Origin: Theodoxus fluviatilis
Taxonomy: Eukaryota; Mollusca; Gastropoda; Cycloneritida; Neritidae
Length of the DNA stretch: 12,500 nucleotides
Direction of reading: 5' to 3'
NCBI GenBank assembly: GCA_034096865.1
Contig: JAWQFJ010028237.1
Location: 55,001 to 67,500, forward strand
Shown here: piece by piece, positions 1 through 8,040 of the stretch
How positions within the stretch are numbered: position 1 is the first letter of the stretch
How the letters are laid out: each line of letters starts with the position of its first letter
Notes under the pieces: generated by a model
What the model was told of the DNA's origin: nothing
Seen by the model: only the letters and a program-made list of their open reading frames with translations
Databases searched by the model: none
Position numbers and translations under genes: made by a program

Positions 1-160
1 GTGCCTCAGAGGCTACCAATAGTTCGCCTCTTTTCTTTTTTTTTGTAATTTTACTATTTACGAGAAAAAAACTTGCTCACTTCTCACAGGTACTTTCCCC
101 CACCCCCACCCCCCAAACCCCGAACCCTCCACCCCCAATCCCCCATCCCCCATATGTTGG

Positions 161-200
161 GGGTAACAAAAGACCCACTGCGTCACCTTATGCGATTCGT
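161..200. repeat. Diverged dispersed repeat, copy 1
   Basis: This 40-base segment aligns without gaps to 3501-3540, with 31 of 40 positions identical by my count. The matches include AGACCCAC near the middle and GCGATTCGT at the end. The similarity fades on both sides, so element ends and family are unknown. A weaker relative of the first 30 bases may lie at 7461-7490. Confidence 0.4.
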
Positions 201-271
201 AAATGACGAATGACGAGGAAGATAATAATTTGACTCGTATGTCTTTACCCCACACCCCAACTCCTGTTGAA

Positions 272-297
272 TTTTTTTTTTTTTTTCCCCCCCCCCC
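272..297. repeat. Poly-T/poly-C junction (T15 then C11)
   Basis: Fifteen T residues run directly into eleven C residues. Other poly-C runs lie at 2810-2824 (15 C) and 7132-7146 (15 C). These are simple homopolymers and may be misread in length by some sequencing methods. Confidence 0.9.
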
Positions 298-360
298 AGT
301 CTGGGACCATTTGACATTGCATTGCTTACAAAAATGCTGATCAGGCCTCGATAAAGCTCA

Positions 361-660
361 ACTCTTCTTCACGGCCATCCCCTTCTCTGTTTATCATTCA
401 ATCTCAATTTCTACCTCTTTCTTTCTTCTATTTCCTCTCCTCTTCTTTTCGTTCTCTTTTCTTCATCTCCTCGACTTTTGCCGTTTCTTCTCTCCATTCT
501 TCCTCTTTTCTCCCTTATCTCCTTTCTTACTTCTCTGCATTGGGGAGACTCTTTCTTCCCTCGCTCCATCGTCTCTCCTTGTTCCTCTGCGTTTTTATCC
601 TCCTTGTTTTCTTTAGACTCCCTTCCTTCCCCTGTTCTTTCTCCCTCCTTTCACCTACAC
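361..660. repeat. Pyrimidine-rich low-complexity tract
   Basis: The plus strand is dominated by T and C, with many TTCT, CTCC and TTTC words and no fixed repeat unit. It is a polypyrimidine/polypurine asymmetric tract. I see no gene in it. Confidence 0.7.
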
Positions 661-896
661 GGCTGCAATCACCGTAGCGGGTACTTCCGCGAGGACCTCA
701 CGTTGTTGCCACCACCCCCACCCCCCCCTAGTCACCCGTCAACCGTTTCTCCTTTCCCACTGACCCTCCAGGCCCAGCCTCACCCCTACAGCCGCCCATC
801 AGTGTGGACAAGCGCTCTAGGGCAAAGGACACTGTCCAATAGCAGACGCGAGCTACGACTACGCTGTCCTTTTTCATGACTGAACTCATTCCCTTG

Positions 897-901
897 GCCT
901 C
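897..901. repeat. Target-site duplication, left copy (gcctc)
   Basis: These five bases directly precede the TGTCAC end of the LTR and match 1735-1739 exactly. Confidence 0.75.
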
Positions 902-1083
902 TGTCACGACTCACATATGTGGTGGGACTTTAAGTCCACTTCCAGTCCTTTTGAAACTGGTACGATGCGCCTTTAAGTATTTTTGCAGTGTCAACACTTG
1001 CTGACTGCACCGTTTCGCACGTGCAATACAAGTCGTCATGTGGCAGTACGTGCAAAACATTTATTTTGTGCGTGAATGGGTCC

Positions 1084-1090
1084 TATATAG
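1084..1090 (+). promoter_or_regulatory. TATA-like box of the LTR
   Basis: TATATAG occurs about 180 bases into the LTR, where a U3 promoter would lie. The assignment rests on position and sequence only. Whether it is active is unknown. Confidence 0.4.
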
Positions 1091-1343
1091 GATCGTGTAT
1101 TTTGCTAGAGGAGGATTTTGGAAACAAGATTTTTCGTCGGCTACTGTGCGTGCAGTTCGTTTCTGAGCCGCGTCTCCGGGGGCCGCTGTACCCGGTTGGT
1201 AAGGCCTGGTTTTTGGCTTGCCGGTCTCTTTACTATGTTGTTTTGTTTTGTCTGGTCAAGGCTTTGAACTGGGACATTGTGACGGACCAAAGTCTTTCTT
1301 GTGTAGTAGTCATTTGACTTAAATTGGAGTTTGGTGGTGATTT

Positions 1344-1550
1344 GTGCATTGATGGTGGAATATTGATTTGTGATGTGGAGGTGGATTGATTTATGCTTTG
1401 GAGGAGGATGGAATATTGATTTGTGATTTGGAGGAGGATTGTGTTGTGCATTGATGGTGGAATATTGATTTATGATTTGGAGGTGAAGTGTTGGTGATTT
1501 GTGCATTGATGGTGAAATATAGATTTTGTGCTTTGGCAGAGGAGGGTTCC
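1344..1550. repeat. Degenerate ~51-bp minisatellite inside the LTR
   Basis: The phrase GTGCATTGATGGTG starts at 1344, 1446 and 1501, and a partial unit (TGGAATATTGATTTGTG) starts at about 1410. The spacing is close to one or two units of about 51-55 bases. The downstream part of each unit carries variants of TTTGGAGG. The copies are imperfect, so this expansion is fairly old or mutates quickly. Confidence 0.7.
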
Positions 1551-1578
1551 TGCATTGACTGGCTCTTTGTTTCATGTT

Positions 1579-1584
1579 ATTAAA
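1579..1584 (+). terminator. Possible LTR polyadenylation signal ATTAAA
   Basis: ATTAAA is the common variant of AATAAA. It lies about 490 bases after the TATA-like box and before a T-rich stretch. That would imply a long R region, so the assignment is tentative. Confidence 0.25.
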
Positions 1585-1734
1585 TTGTTTCATTTTTTTT
1601 ATTCATATCTTGTTTGGCATTGTTTGAATAGGGTGTCTTAAGTCTGTGGACAATCGGGCAATTTCCCCTTTAAAAAATTAACATCTGCACTGGACTACAA
1701 TTCCATCAGTAGGTCATCCACCCGGGCCGTGACA

Positions 1735-1739
1735 GCCTC
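1735..1739. repeat. Target-site duplication, right copy (gcctc)
   Basis: These five bases directly follow the GTGACA end of the LTR and match 897-901 exactly. Confidence 0.75.
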
Positions 1740-1817
1740 ATGGAGAGCTAGACCAGACAGTCCTCTCGGACTCAGGGCTTTCTAGGTGTGTTTCTCTGTT
1801 GACTCTCTGTTTGACTT

Positions 1818-2404
1818 CATGTGTATGTGTGTGTATGTCTGTGCGTCTGTGTGTTTGTATATCTGTCTACCTGTGGGTCTATGATTTTGTGTGTGTTTCT
1901 TTCTGCGTGTATGTCTATCTCTGTTTTTCTCCCTGTATCTGTCTGTGTATCCGACTGTCTGTATGTATGCCTGCCTGCCTGCCTGTCTGCTTGTCTGTCT
2001 CTGTGTCTGTCGGTCTGTCGGTCTGTCTGTCTGTCTGTCTGTGTGTCTGTCTGTCTGGTTGTCTTTTTGCATGTATTTGTACGTGTGTGTATGGTTGTGT
2101 GCGAGTCTGTGCGTCTGTCTGTGCGTCTGTCTGTGTGTGTGTGTGAGTGTGTGTGTGTCTGTCTGTCTGTGTGTCTGTCTGTCTTTCTGCCTGTGTGTCT
2201 GTATGTGTGTCTGTCTGTGTGTGTGTCAGTGTGTGTGTCTGTCTGTCTGTATTTGTGTCTGTGTGTCTGTCTCTGTCTGTGTGTCTGTCTGTCTGTTTGT
2301 CCGTCCGTCCGTCCGTCCGTCCATCCGTCCGTCCGTATGTCCCCCCCCCTCTCCCTTCTCTGTCTGTGTCTGTCTGTCTGTCTCTCTCTCTCTGTCTCTC
2401 TCTC

Positions 2405-2438
<34 letters not shown>

Positions 2439-2450
2439 CCTCTCTCTCTG
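1818..2450. repeat. Compound microsatellite: TG/CTGT, then CCGT, then TC blocks
   Basis: About 630 bases of simple sequence fall into ordered blocks. First comes degenerate TG-rich and TGTC/CTGT sequence (1818-2300), then nearly pure CCGT at 2301-2336, a C run at 2341-2349, and a TC block at about 2378-2450. The plus strand almost lacks A in the later blocks. Long open frames cross it on both strands only because the units contain no stops. None is taken as a gene. Confidence 0.9.
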
Positions 2451-3500
2451 CGCATCAGCACAAGCCTTGTCATGAATGCGGGTCGATCTTTATTGTGGCC
2501 ACCAGGCCTTGGAACTGTGGTAATATAAAACATCTGGCAGAAGTCTCTCCTGCCTGGAGGAACTCTGAATAGGCTTTCAACCCGGCTGTCGGTCCAGTAC
2601 CAGAGGAAATCCGCAATTTTCATCGCTAATGAGACGTCTGTTGCCGGAGAATTGCAGACGAACAATTATTGGATGCAGACGATACATGAGGATTTACCTC
2701 ATGATATACAGAAGAGCGTTCTCTGCGAGGCATCTCAGTGTTCTGGCACGGCAGAACCATCTCATGCCATCACAAGAGCACACTACGACAGCATGCTTCT
2801 CATCCCTTGCCCCCCCCCCCCCCCTCCCCACAAGCTACCAGTTAATTTAAATTAAGGGAGTGTGTGCTTTTGGTGGGTGGGCGGGAGGGATGAGGGAGTG
2901 AACAAGATAAGTGTTGAGACTAAGGAAGAGTGGATATGGTATAGACGGATGGTAGTTCTGGCTGGAAACTGGGGGATGAAAGTATGAGACAAAATAGAAT
3001 TGTACCGTAGTCCTCAAAAGCAGCGGTGCTCTCAGGTGAAGATTAGACCTAGTCAGCGTGATAAAAGATGTCATTGGGACTTTGCACCGCCGTAAAGGGC
3101 AACTAACACTATCCAAAATGGCCTGGGTCCTTACCTTGCTTTCACTCTACTCTGCTATCCTTCTTGCCCTCTAGGGCGTGTGCATGGAATTATCGCAACT
3201 TTACAACCACTAAAAAGCAACAAAGAAAAGTGTGTATTTCGCAAACAGTTCACTTTATCCATGGAACTCTTGTACCTTCCAGTTCGAAGTAAACTACTGT
3301 CGCATTTTGAATGACGTACGCTGAAGCGTTTTCCCACAACATGTGTACAGGCAAAGATCTGCGACCAAAACAGTATGTTAGCATTTACTCACTTTTTAAA
3401 AATCTACTTCACGGTTTTAAGCAAAAAAATACCACTGCGCAATTAGTTTTAAATCACATGCAACATATCTTCCAGCGTTTCCCTAACCTCTGCGGGCTGC
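2451..3500. other. Unassigned non-repetitive DNA
   Basis: No gene can be supported in this kilobase. It holds a 15-base poly-C run at 2810-2824. It also holds an exon-like minus-strand interval at 3135-3209 with good splice signals but stops in all three frames. Open frames here are under 90 codons and show no recognisable domain. Confidence 0.4.
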
Positions 3501-3540
3501 GGGTAAGTAGAGACCCACAGTGCCTCCCTACGCGATTCGT
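3501..3540. repeat. Diverged dispersed repeat, copy 2
   Basis: Ungapped partner of 161-200 (31 of 40 identical), sharing GGGTAA, AGACCCAC and GCGATTCGT in the same order and spacing. Further right, 3605-3645 resembles 7708-7745: both contain GATCAATGGC followed by CTGATA about 25-30 bases later. A larger eroded family may therefore be represented. Confidence 0.4.
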
Positions 3541-3687
3541 CAGAGTTAAATAAATACTGAAAGCGTGACTTGACTCTTTTTCTCCACCAGTTTTTGTGAT
3601 TGTGATCAATGGCCTTACAAAGCCTGCAAGGGCTGATAGCACGTATCTCCAATCATCATCCATCTCTTCCTCTATCCCTGACCGAAA

Positions 3688-3880
3688 ACCGGAAGTGAGT
3701 AAACCTGTCAGTTCGGACGATGACTTTCCTGTGCACTTGCTTCCTGTCTGAAATTACAACGCAAAGTGACTCCAGCAGTCCATGTGATAAACGTCCGCGA
3801 TAAACTCATTATTGCTCAGTGTGACGTCAGAAGGATGACGTTGCCCTCTCTCCACCCCATCGCTCTAACGACTGACGTCG
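3688..3880. promoter_or_regulatory. Cluster of ETS-like and CRE-like motifs
   Basis: ACCGGAAGTG at 3688-3697 fits the animal ETS consensus. TGACGTCA at 3822-3829 is a full palindromic CREB/ATF site. TGACGT half-like sites recur at 3836-3841 and 3873-3878. The interval is also richer in CG dinucleotides than its neighbours. No gene start is recognisable on either side, so this is only a motif cluster that could belong to a promoter or enhancer. Chance occurrence is possible. Confidence 0.25.
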
Positions 3881-4060
3881 ACAAGCGCATTCCCTGGTGA
3901 CCCGCGTGTGTCTTGTCCTCGTGACAGACTCATCACATTAGAGCAGGGGCTTTTACGGGATTCAAAGCGGGAAAAGTTTAAAACCAATTAAAAATTTAGT
4001 CGCGTTCCCCCCCTCTAGAGCTCATGGTAATGGCTTTTGATTCATTTTCATGATATCCCT

Positions 4061-4113
<53 letters not shown>

Positions 4114-4123
4114 GCACACACAC

Positions 4124-4160
<37 letters not shown>
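4061..4160. repeat. Compound microsatellite: poly-C, (CT)n, (CA)n
   Basis: A C run at 4061-4069 leads into pure CT repeats to 4095 and then CA repeats, with two CG interruptions, to 4160. Open frames on both strands here (His-Thr or Val-Cys strings) are translations of the repeat. Confidence 0.95.
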
Positions 4161-4168
<8 letters not shown>

Positions 4169-4816
4169 CACTCACATGTACACACTTACAGACATACACC
4201 AACCCTTTCTCACATAATTTTGATTGCATTTTATTTCCAGTAACACGACCTTCGTCCTCAAATCGCATTAGAAACCCTCAAAACCATACCCACAGACTGA
4301 CTATGATAGCAATGAAAGATAATACAGTTAAAAGACAGACAAGGAGGAAAATCCACGAAAACAAAACTGACCAGAAAAGTCAGGCACTAAAAGACAAATG
4401 TCAGCACGTTTCTCCCTCAGGGTTTTTTTTTAACCCAGAGGGACTTTGGCCTCCCTATCTGGGAAATTGCTCGTGGAAAAGAGTATCAATGCGGGCTAAA
4501 GACAGGAGGCCCCAAAGGTCAAGAAACTGTCGTGCTTCATGAAGTATGTAGCGTCTCATTAGTTGCCACCACGAGTGATCCAGGTCGGAATCCTCAATGA
4601 ATACTGTTGGTCACGGTAGCCTAGGTCAATTACACATGACATGCCACGCTGTTTCCGTGATTCTTCAGAAAATGAGGTGCGAAAACCTGCTTCATATCCT
4701 GGACTGCGTTCTTGTGGTGTCTGCATTCAAGAGCGATCCAAATTTTGCGTCGCCGCAAAGCGCTCATTCCCGAAAACCCAACAAATTGTACATTTCAGCT
4801 GAATAAAAATGTTGTA
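4161..4816. other. Unassigned DNA between two microsatellites
   Basis: Apart from the inverted repeats at 4413-4517, nothing is recognisable. Two short plus-strand open frames (4303-4542 and 4597-4806) have no domain-like features, no exon boundaries and no context supporting translation. Confidence 0.4.
4413..4443. other. Hairpin with T-rich loop
   Basis: Arms of 12 bases at 4413-4424 and 4432-4443 pair with one mismatch around a seven-T loop. A second, looser inverted pair follows: CTTTGGCCTCC at 4444-4454 with GGAGGCCCCAAAG starting at 4505. These may be remains of a small inverted-repeat element, but no target duplication was found. Confidence 0.4.
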
Positions 4817-4899
4817 ATGACGACGATGATGACGACGACGACGAGGAGGAGGACGACGACGACGACGATGCTGGTGCTACTGCTGCTGCTGCTGCTGAT
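4817..4899. repeat. Trinucleotide tract: (GAC/GAT/GAG)n then (TGC)n
   Basis: About 55 bases of GAC-type triplets switch at about 4869 into TGC/GCT triplets. The tract lies just beyond the inferred polyadenylation point of the minus-strand gene. Confidence 0.85.
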
Positions 4900-4939
4900 C
4901 GCGCGGGGGGTGGTGGTAACCAGAATCACAGAAGAATCG

Positions 4940-5289
4940 AGCAAGTTTTCCCTATGATTTTATTCTCAACGCATAGGAAGGCTACATAAATGAATAAATA
5001 CAAACCACTCGTACAGCACGAGACAGAAAATGTTCGATTTGAACTCCTTGGCTTTAAGCATGAATGATTGGAGAGAAAGCGAAAAGTAGACACAGGCTCA
5101 AACACATTTGAGGAGCGGAAATCACTCGAGAAAGCAGGTAGCAAACGAGGAAGTTTTCTCGGCATGAGAGATGATAATACATTGATCTCACACAGGTCGT
5201 ACAGGCGAGGGACTTTGTCACTCTCAACGCAGCTCACTCATTAGAAGTCTTCCCTCATAGAAGAGGATGGAAAGTCAGCAGAAGTGAAC
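4940..5289 (-). other. Inferred 3' UTR of the cysteine-rich gene
   Basis: This is the region between the TAG at 5292-5290 and the AATAAA at 4964-4959, read on the minus strand. It has no recognised domain. The open frame within it (4926-5237) is not supported as a gene. Confidence 0.3.
4959..4964 (-). terminator. Possible polyadenylation signal AATAAA
   Basis: Read on the minus strand, this is AATAAA about 325 bases after the stop codon of the cysteine-rich gene. It would place the transcript end near 4935-4945. It is the canonical hexamer in the right orientation, but only transcript data can show it is used. Confidence 0.35.
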
Positions 5290-5378
5290 CTAGCACACTC
5301 CAGAGAGCAGGTCCTGGCATGGCTTGGCCTGCAACAGACAATTCCACTGCGTGGGGCAACTCTCCTGGCCATAGGTGA
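5290..5378 (-). CDS. Terminal exon of a cysteine-rich EGF/EB-like module protein (partial gene)
   Basis: On the minus strand an acceptor (TTATTTCCTTATGCACAG) is followed by two bases and then 28 codons ending in TAG at 5292-5290. The peptide opens TYGQESC, close to SYQGESC in the exon at 8712-8834. Cysteines stand at codons 7, 13, 20 and 28. The C-x5-C-x6-C spacing and the two-base phase match the other two exons exactly, which is the main reason to accept it. It lacks the C-x-C and final cysteine of a full module and ends on a cysteine just before the stop. That could mean a shortened last module, an unrecognised internal donor, or a decayed exon. Joining the last base of the previous exon to its first two bases gives GTC (Val), with no stop. 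A role as a secreted or extracellular protein is inferred from the fold type. Confidence 0.55.
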
Positions 5379-5609
5379 CTGTGCATAAGGAAATAAGGCT
5401 AAATTCGGGGAAAAGGATACAAAATTAGATATTGAACCACAATTTTATTCATTCATTCATGCATATTCCAGTAAAAAACAAAATGTTTGTAGGAGAAATA
5501 TATTTACACACAGGTCCAAAAGCGGGAGTAACGGAGGACTGCGACTACCAGTTCCTGAGCACACGGAACATGTCATACATAACAATACGTCAATATCTAA
5601 AATATTTCA

Positions 5610-5687
5610 GAGCTCCCGAGCTCATGCATAAAGTTAGATCAAGATGTCATTGAACACCATTTCTAGGAGCTCCTGGGCACATGCATA
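5610..5687. repeat. Short direct duplication
   Basis: 5610-5630 and 5667-5687 match at 18 of 21 positions (both start GAGCTCC and end CATGCATA), 57 bases apart. Weaker matches in the flanks suggest a local duplication of about 57 bases. Confidence 0.5.
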
Positions 5688-5948
5688 ATACAAAAGATAT
5701 CAATATCTCGATATGTCATTTCGTCTGCAGTGGGAGTGGACTGGTCAGCCACTCCAGACGCAATTCAAGGACAGAGAGACCACATGGGGAGAACCAAAAA
5801 GCTGAAAAGGAGGTGGATGCTGGGGTCGGACTGACGCTAAAGGAAAAGTCAATCGTGACAATAAGTCCGACTAACTGCTTCTGTCTCTGATGTTTAGCCC
5901 TGAAAGGGGCCTTTGGATGACAGCGTAAGCTTGCCAGCAGCCATGTGG

Positions 5949-6029
5949 AGCTGCCGTCTGCATTACAGCTGCCGTCTGCATTACAGCTGCCGTCTGCACC
6001 ACAGCTGCCGTCTGCACCACAGCTGCCAC
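5949..6029. repeat. 18-bp tandem array (4 copies plus a partial)
   Basis: The first two copies read AGCTGCCGTCTGCATTAC and the next two AGCTGCCGTCTGCACCAC, starting at 5949, 5967, 5985 and 6003. A partial unit starts at 6021. The unit shares AGC-GCCGT and CTGCAC with the larger 18-bp array at 9422-9904. Confidence 0.9.
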
Positions 6030-6108
6030 TTAAACCCGCCACTCGCAGCCGCTGGCCGCAGATTTGCTGCAGTAGCCCAGCCAGCCAGGCACTACCGCTC
6101 CAACCAGG

Positions 6109-6231
6109 GAGCGTACGCCCGACGGCAAGCGCTGGAGAGCGTACACCCGACGGCAAGCGCTGGAGAGCGTACGCCCGACGGCAAGCGCTGGAGAGCGTAC
6201 GCCCGACGGCAAGCGCTGGAGAGCGTACGCC
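6109..6231. repeat. 28-bp minisatellite (4 copies plus a partial)
   Basis: Units start at 6109, 6137, 6165 and 6193, with an incomplete fifth at 6221. They are identical apart from a G-to-A change in the second copy (TACACC for TACGCC). Each unit holds the palindrome GCGTACGC. Because 28 is not a multiple of three, any open frame across the array cycles through all three frames, which argues against coding. Copies abut directly, so this is not a CRISPR-type array. Confidence 0.93.
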
Positions 6232-6811
6232 GTCAACACACATTTATTTTAGAGCGAAGCAACACTGAGAAAAGAGCAATTAGTCGAACTTTGATTGGCG
6301 CGACTGACTTTGCCTCCAGGGCAGAACCAGATCTCGCGGGACCGACGTATGCCTATCATGTTGATCAATTGCGACCCTCCACCCCGAAATTAGATGGACG
6401 TCCTCAGCCTCATATCCAGGTATCGACCAATTACAGTGAGAGGTCTTAGCTATATCAGTATTGAGATTTAGATAGATTTTGATACATACATCCATTTATC
6501 TGTAGCGTAACATCGCATGAATTTTTTAAAGATTTCCAGCAGCAGCTGTCCAAACTAGTCAGCCAAGGCGATACACAGCATTTAAAACAGCCAGCATGTT
6601 CAGAGTAATGTCTGCTCTCTCTGTTTGACAGAACCCGAAAGTTTGCAGCATCTATTCGTTAAGTGTACTGTCAGTGAAACTTTTTGGAAAGAAAGCATTT
6701 GTTTCCTTTGTAGCAAAACCAAACAAACCCCTACATTTGAATAAGCAAAATATGTTGTTTAGTTCGCCAGATTATGATTCATGTACAGACCATATCATTT
6801 CGCTAGGAAAG

Positions 6812-6813
<2 letters not shown>

Positions 6814-6874
<61 letters not shown>
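6814..6874. repeat. (AC)n microsatellite, about 30 pure repeats
   Basis: Uninterrupted AC on the plus strand. On the minus strand, the sense strand of the cysteine-rich gene, it is a (TG)n run about 310 bases downstream of the exon at 7194-7319. Confidence 0.98.
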
Positions 6875-6881
<7 letters not shown>

Positions 6882-7193
6882 ATAACAAAAAGGTCCATGA
6901 ATTAACTGCCTTCATTTGAAGACTTTAATACATTTCTTTTTAATGAGTTGAATATAGAAGAGTGTGCTGCTAGAATGACAGGTACATTTGAGAAATGAAA
7001 GTTGAAGAGGAGTTCTCTTTTCCAGGAATGAGGGCAGTTGTGTTTGCATGTACATTTCTACCACAATAACCATGATCCATCCTCAATAACTGTAACCTTT
7101 CTTTAAGAAAAAAAAACCGTTTGAAAAAAATCCCCCCCCCCCCCCCAAAAGGGAAAAAACTCCAGCACGTGGACAGCCGGAGCCGCTACTTAC

Positions 7194-7319
7194 CCGAGCA
7201 GACGTCCCCTGTGGGGCCAACGCTGTAACCAAACTGGCACGTGCAGACGTCCGCCTCGCACTGCGCATGCGCAGGTCGACACTGGGCGTCCGATTTGCAT
7301 ACAGCTCCGAGGGGCATTT
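7194..7319 (-). CDS. Internal exon encoding one EGF/EB-like six-cysteine module (partial gene)
   Basis: On the minus strand this 126-base exon follows an acceptor with a pyrimidine-rich lead (CCATTCCTATTTGCTCAG) and ends at a consensus donor, G|GTAAGT. Both boundaries are phase 1. The 41 complete codons start MPLGAVCKSDAQC and carry cysteines at 7, 13, 20, 25, 27 and 40, spaced C-x5-C-x6-C-x4-C-x-C-x12-C. The end of the module (CTC, two residues, GY, eight residues, C) fits the PROSITE EGF_2 signature C-x-C-x(2)-[GP]-[FYW]-x(4,8)-C. Six cysteines suit an EGF-like fold. The GAVCKSDAQC opening also recalls EB modules, although these usually carry eight cysteines. Such modules are normally extracellular and disulphide-bonded. 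The methionine at codon 1 is not taken as a start. The specific gene is not recognised. Confidence 0.72.
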
Positions 7320-8040
7320 CTGAGCAAATAGGAATGGGTTGACGACAGAATTATTATTTTCTGTTTTAGTTTTCTTACTCCTGTCAATGAAAATGTATTT
7401 TCAATGCAAAAACGTATCAAAAATAGTGACGACTACAGTGACGGTTCCAATTGTGGGTTCGGGATAGGAATAGACCCACCTCGTCTCCCAAATGTTTGCC
7501 AAATCTGGGCTAAAACCAGTTAAGATCCCGAACACTTGACCAAATATTCAGCGAATATATCCCAAGACCCGGCAATATTTGACCGAATACTTGGCAAGTA
7601 TTTGCCAAGACTAGGCAAACACCAGTTAAGAACCGGCTTAAGGACTGGCTTAAGAAACGAATAACTTGGCTTGCTCTTACTCTACCCATCTATAATGAAT
7701 TCGCATGATCAATGGCTTTATACAGTTTACAAAAACTGATAAACCATAGCATTTCTTTTCACTTTTTTAATTACAGTCAAAGGGAACACGAAATCTTTCG
7801 CGATAATCCTGGATGCTGTAGTACACTGATACTCTTTTCACTGATACATTTGCTGTCTTTTTCATACTGATTCTAGTGTAAAGTTTTTAACTGTGGTGCA
7901 CCTTTCAAACTGAGACTTGGACGCTGTTCACTTCTTGAAGATACCACCTAGAACAAAGGTATCACTTCCAGGGTACAATATCGAAGGTAATCAATTCTTA
8001 TTTTGTGTTGCGACGCGTTCTGCTGTATTGTCAGTGCTTG

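Larger units (their letters stand above)
1..896. other. Intergenic low-complexity DNA
   Basis: No gene is recognisable here. The stretch holds C-rich runs near 98-150, a T/C homopolymer junction at 272-297 and a long pyrimidine-rich tract at about 361-660. The open frame across 478-879 on the plus strand is a translation of that tract (Ser, Leu, Phe and Pro rich) and has no domain-like character. One half of a diverged dispersed repeat sits at 161-200. Confidence 0.6.
902..1734 (+). mobile_element. Solo LTR of an LTR retrotransposon (833 bp)
   Basis: The segment starts TGTCAC and ends GTGACA, a perfect 6-bp inverted terminal repeat of the TG...CA form typical of LTRs. It is flanked on both sides by the same 5 bases, gcctc, at 897-901 and 1735-1739, which is a target-site duplication of the size made by Gypsy and Copia integrases. 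A TATA-like TATATAG lies at 1084-1090 and an ATTAAA at 1579-1584, giving a plus orientation. No primer-binding site, gag-pol sequence or second LTR is present, since the duplication starts immediately after GTGACA. It is therefore best read as a solo LTR left by recombination between two LTRs. The plus-strand open frame at 988-1317 lies inside it and is not taken as a gene. Which superfamily it belongs to cannot be fixed from the LTR alone. Confidence 0.8.
5379..7193 (-). other. Inferred intron between the module exons at 7194-7319 and 5290-5378
   Basis: The interval runs on the minus strand from a GTAAGT donor (7193-7188) to the CAG acceptor ending at 5379. It contains the 18-bp and 28-bp arrays (5949-6231) and an (AC)n tract. 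I found no further exon with the module's cysteine spacing. The long plus-strand open frame at 5913-6449 crosses the arrays and is not supported. Confidence 0.5.

Noticed and set aside
988..1317. Plus-strand open frame of 109 codons
   Set aside because: It lies wholly inside the solo LTR, overlaps its TATA-like box and shows no domain.
1141..1593. Minus-strand open frame of 150 codons
   Set aside because: It is a translation of the LTR's internal minisatellite, with repeated HKSI/INQYS phrases.
1817..2665. Long open frames on both strands (up to 282 codons)
   Set aside because: They translate the compound microsatellite. The units have no stop codons and the peptides are TDRQ or VCLS strings.
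3135..3209. Minus-strand exon-like interval with strong acceptor (TTGCTTTTTAG) and donor (AAG|GTAAGG)
   Set aside because: All three frames contain a stop within 75 bases, so it cannot be an internal coding exon. A non-coding exon remains possible but unsupported.
6109..6231. Possible CRISPR-like array
   Set aside because: The 28-bp units abut with no spacers and the genome context is eukaryotic.
5913..6449. Plus-strand open frame of 178 codons
   Set aside because: It crosses the 18-bp array and then the 28-bp array, where the frame of the repeat changes each unit. No domain is present.
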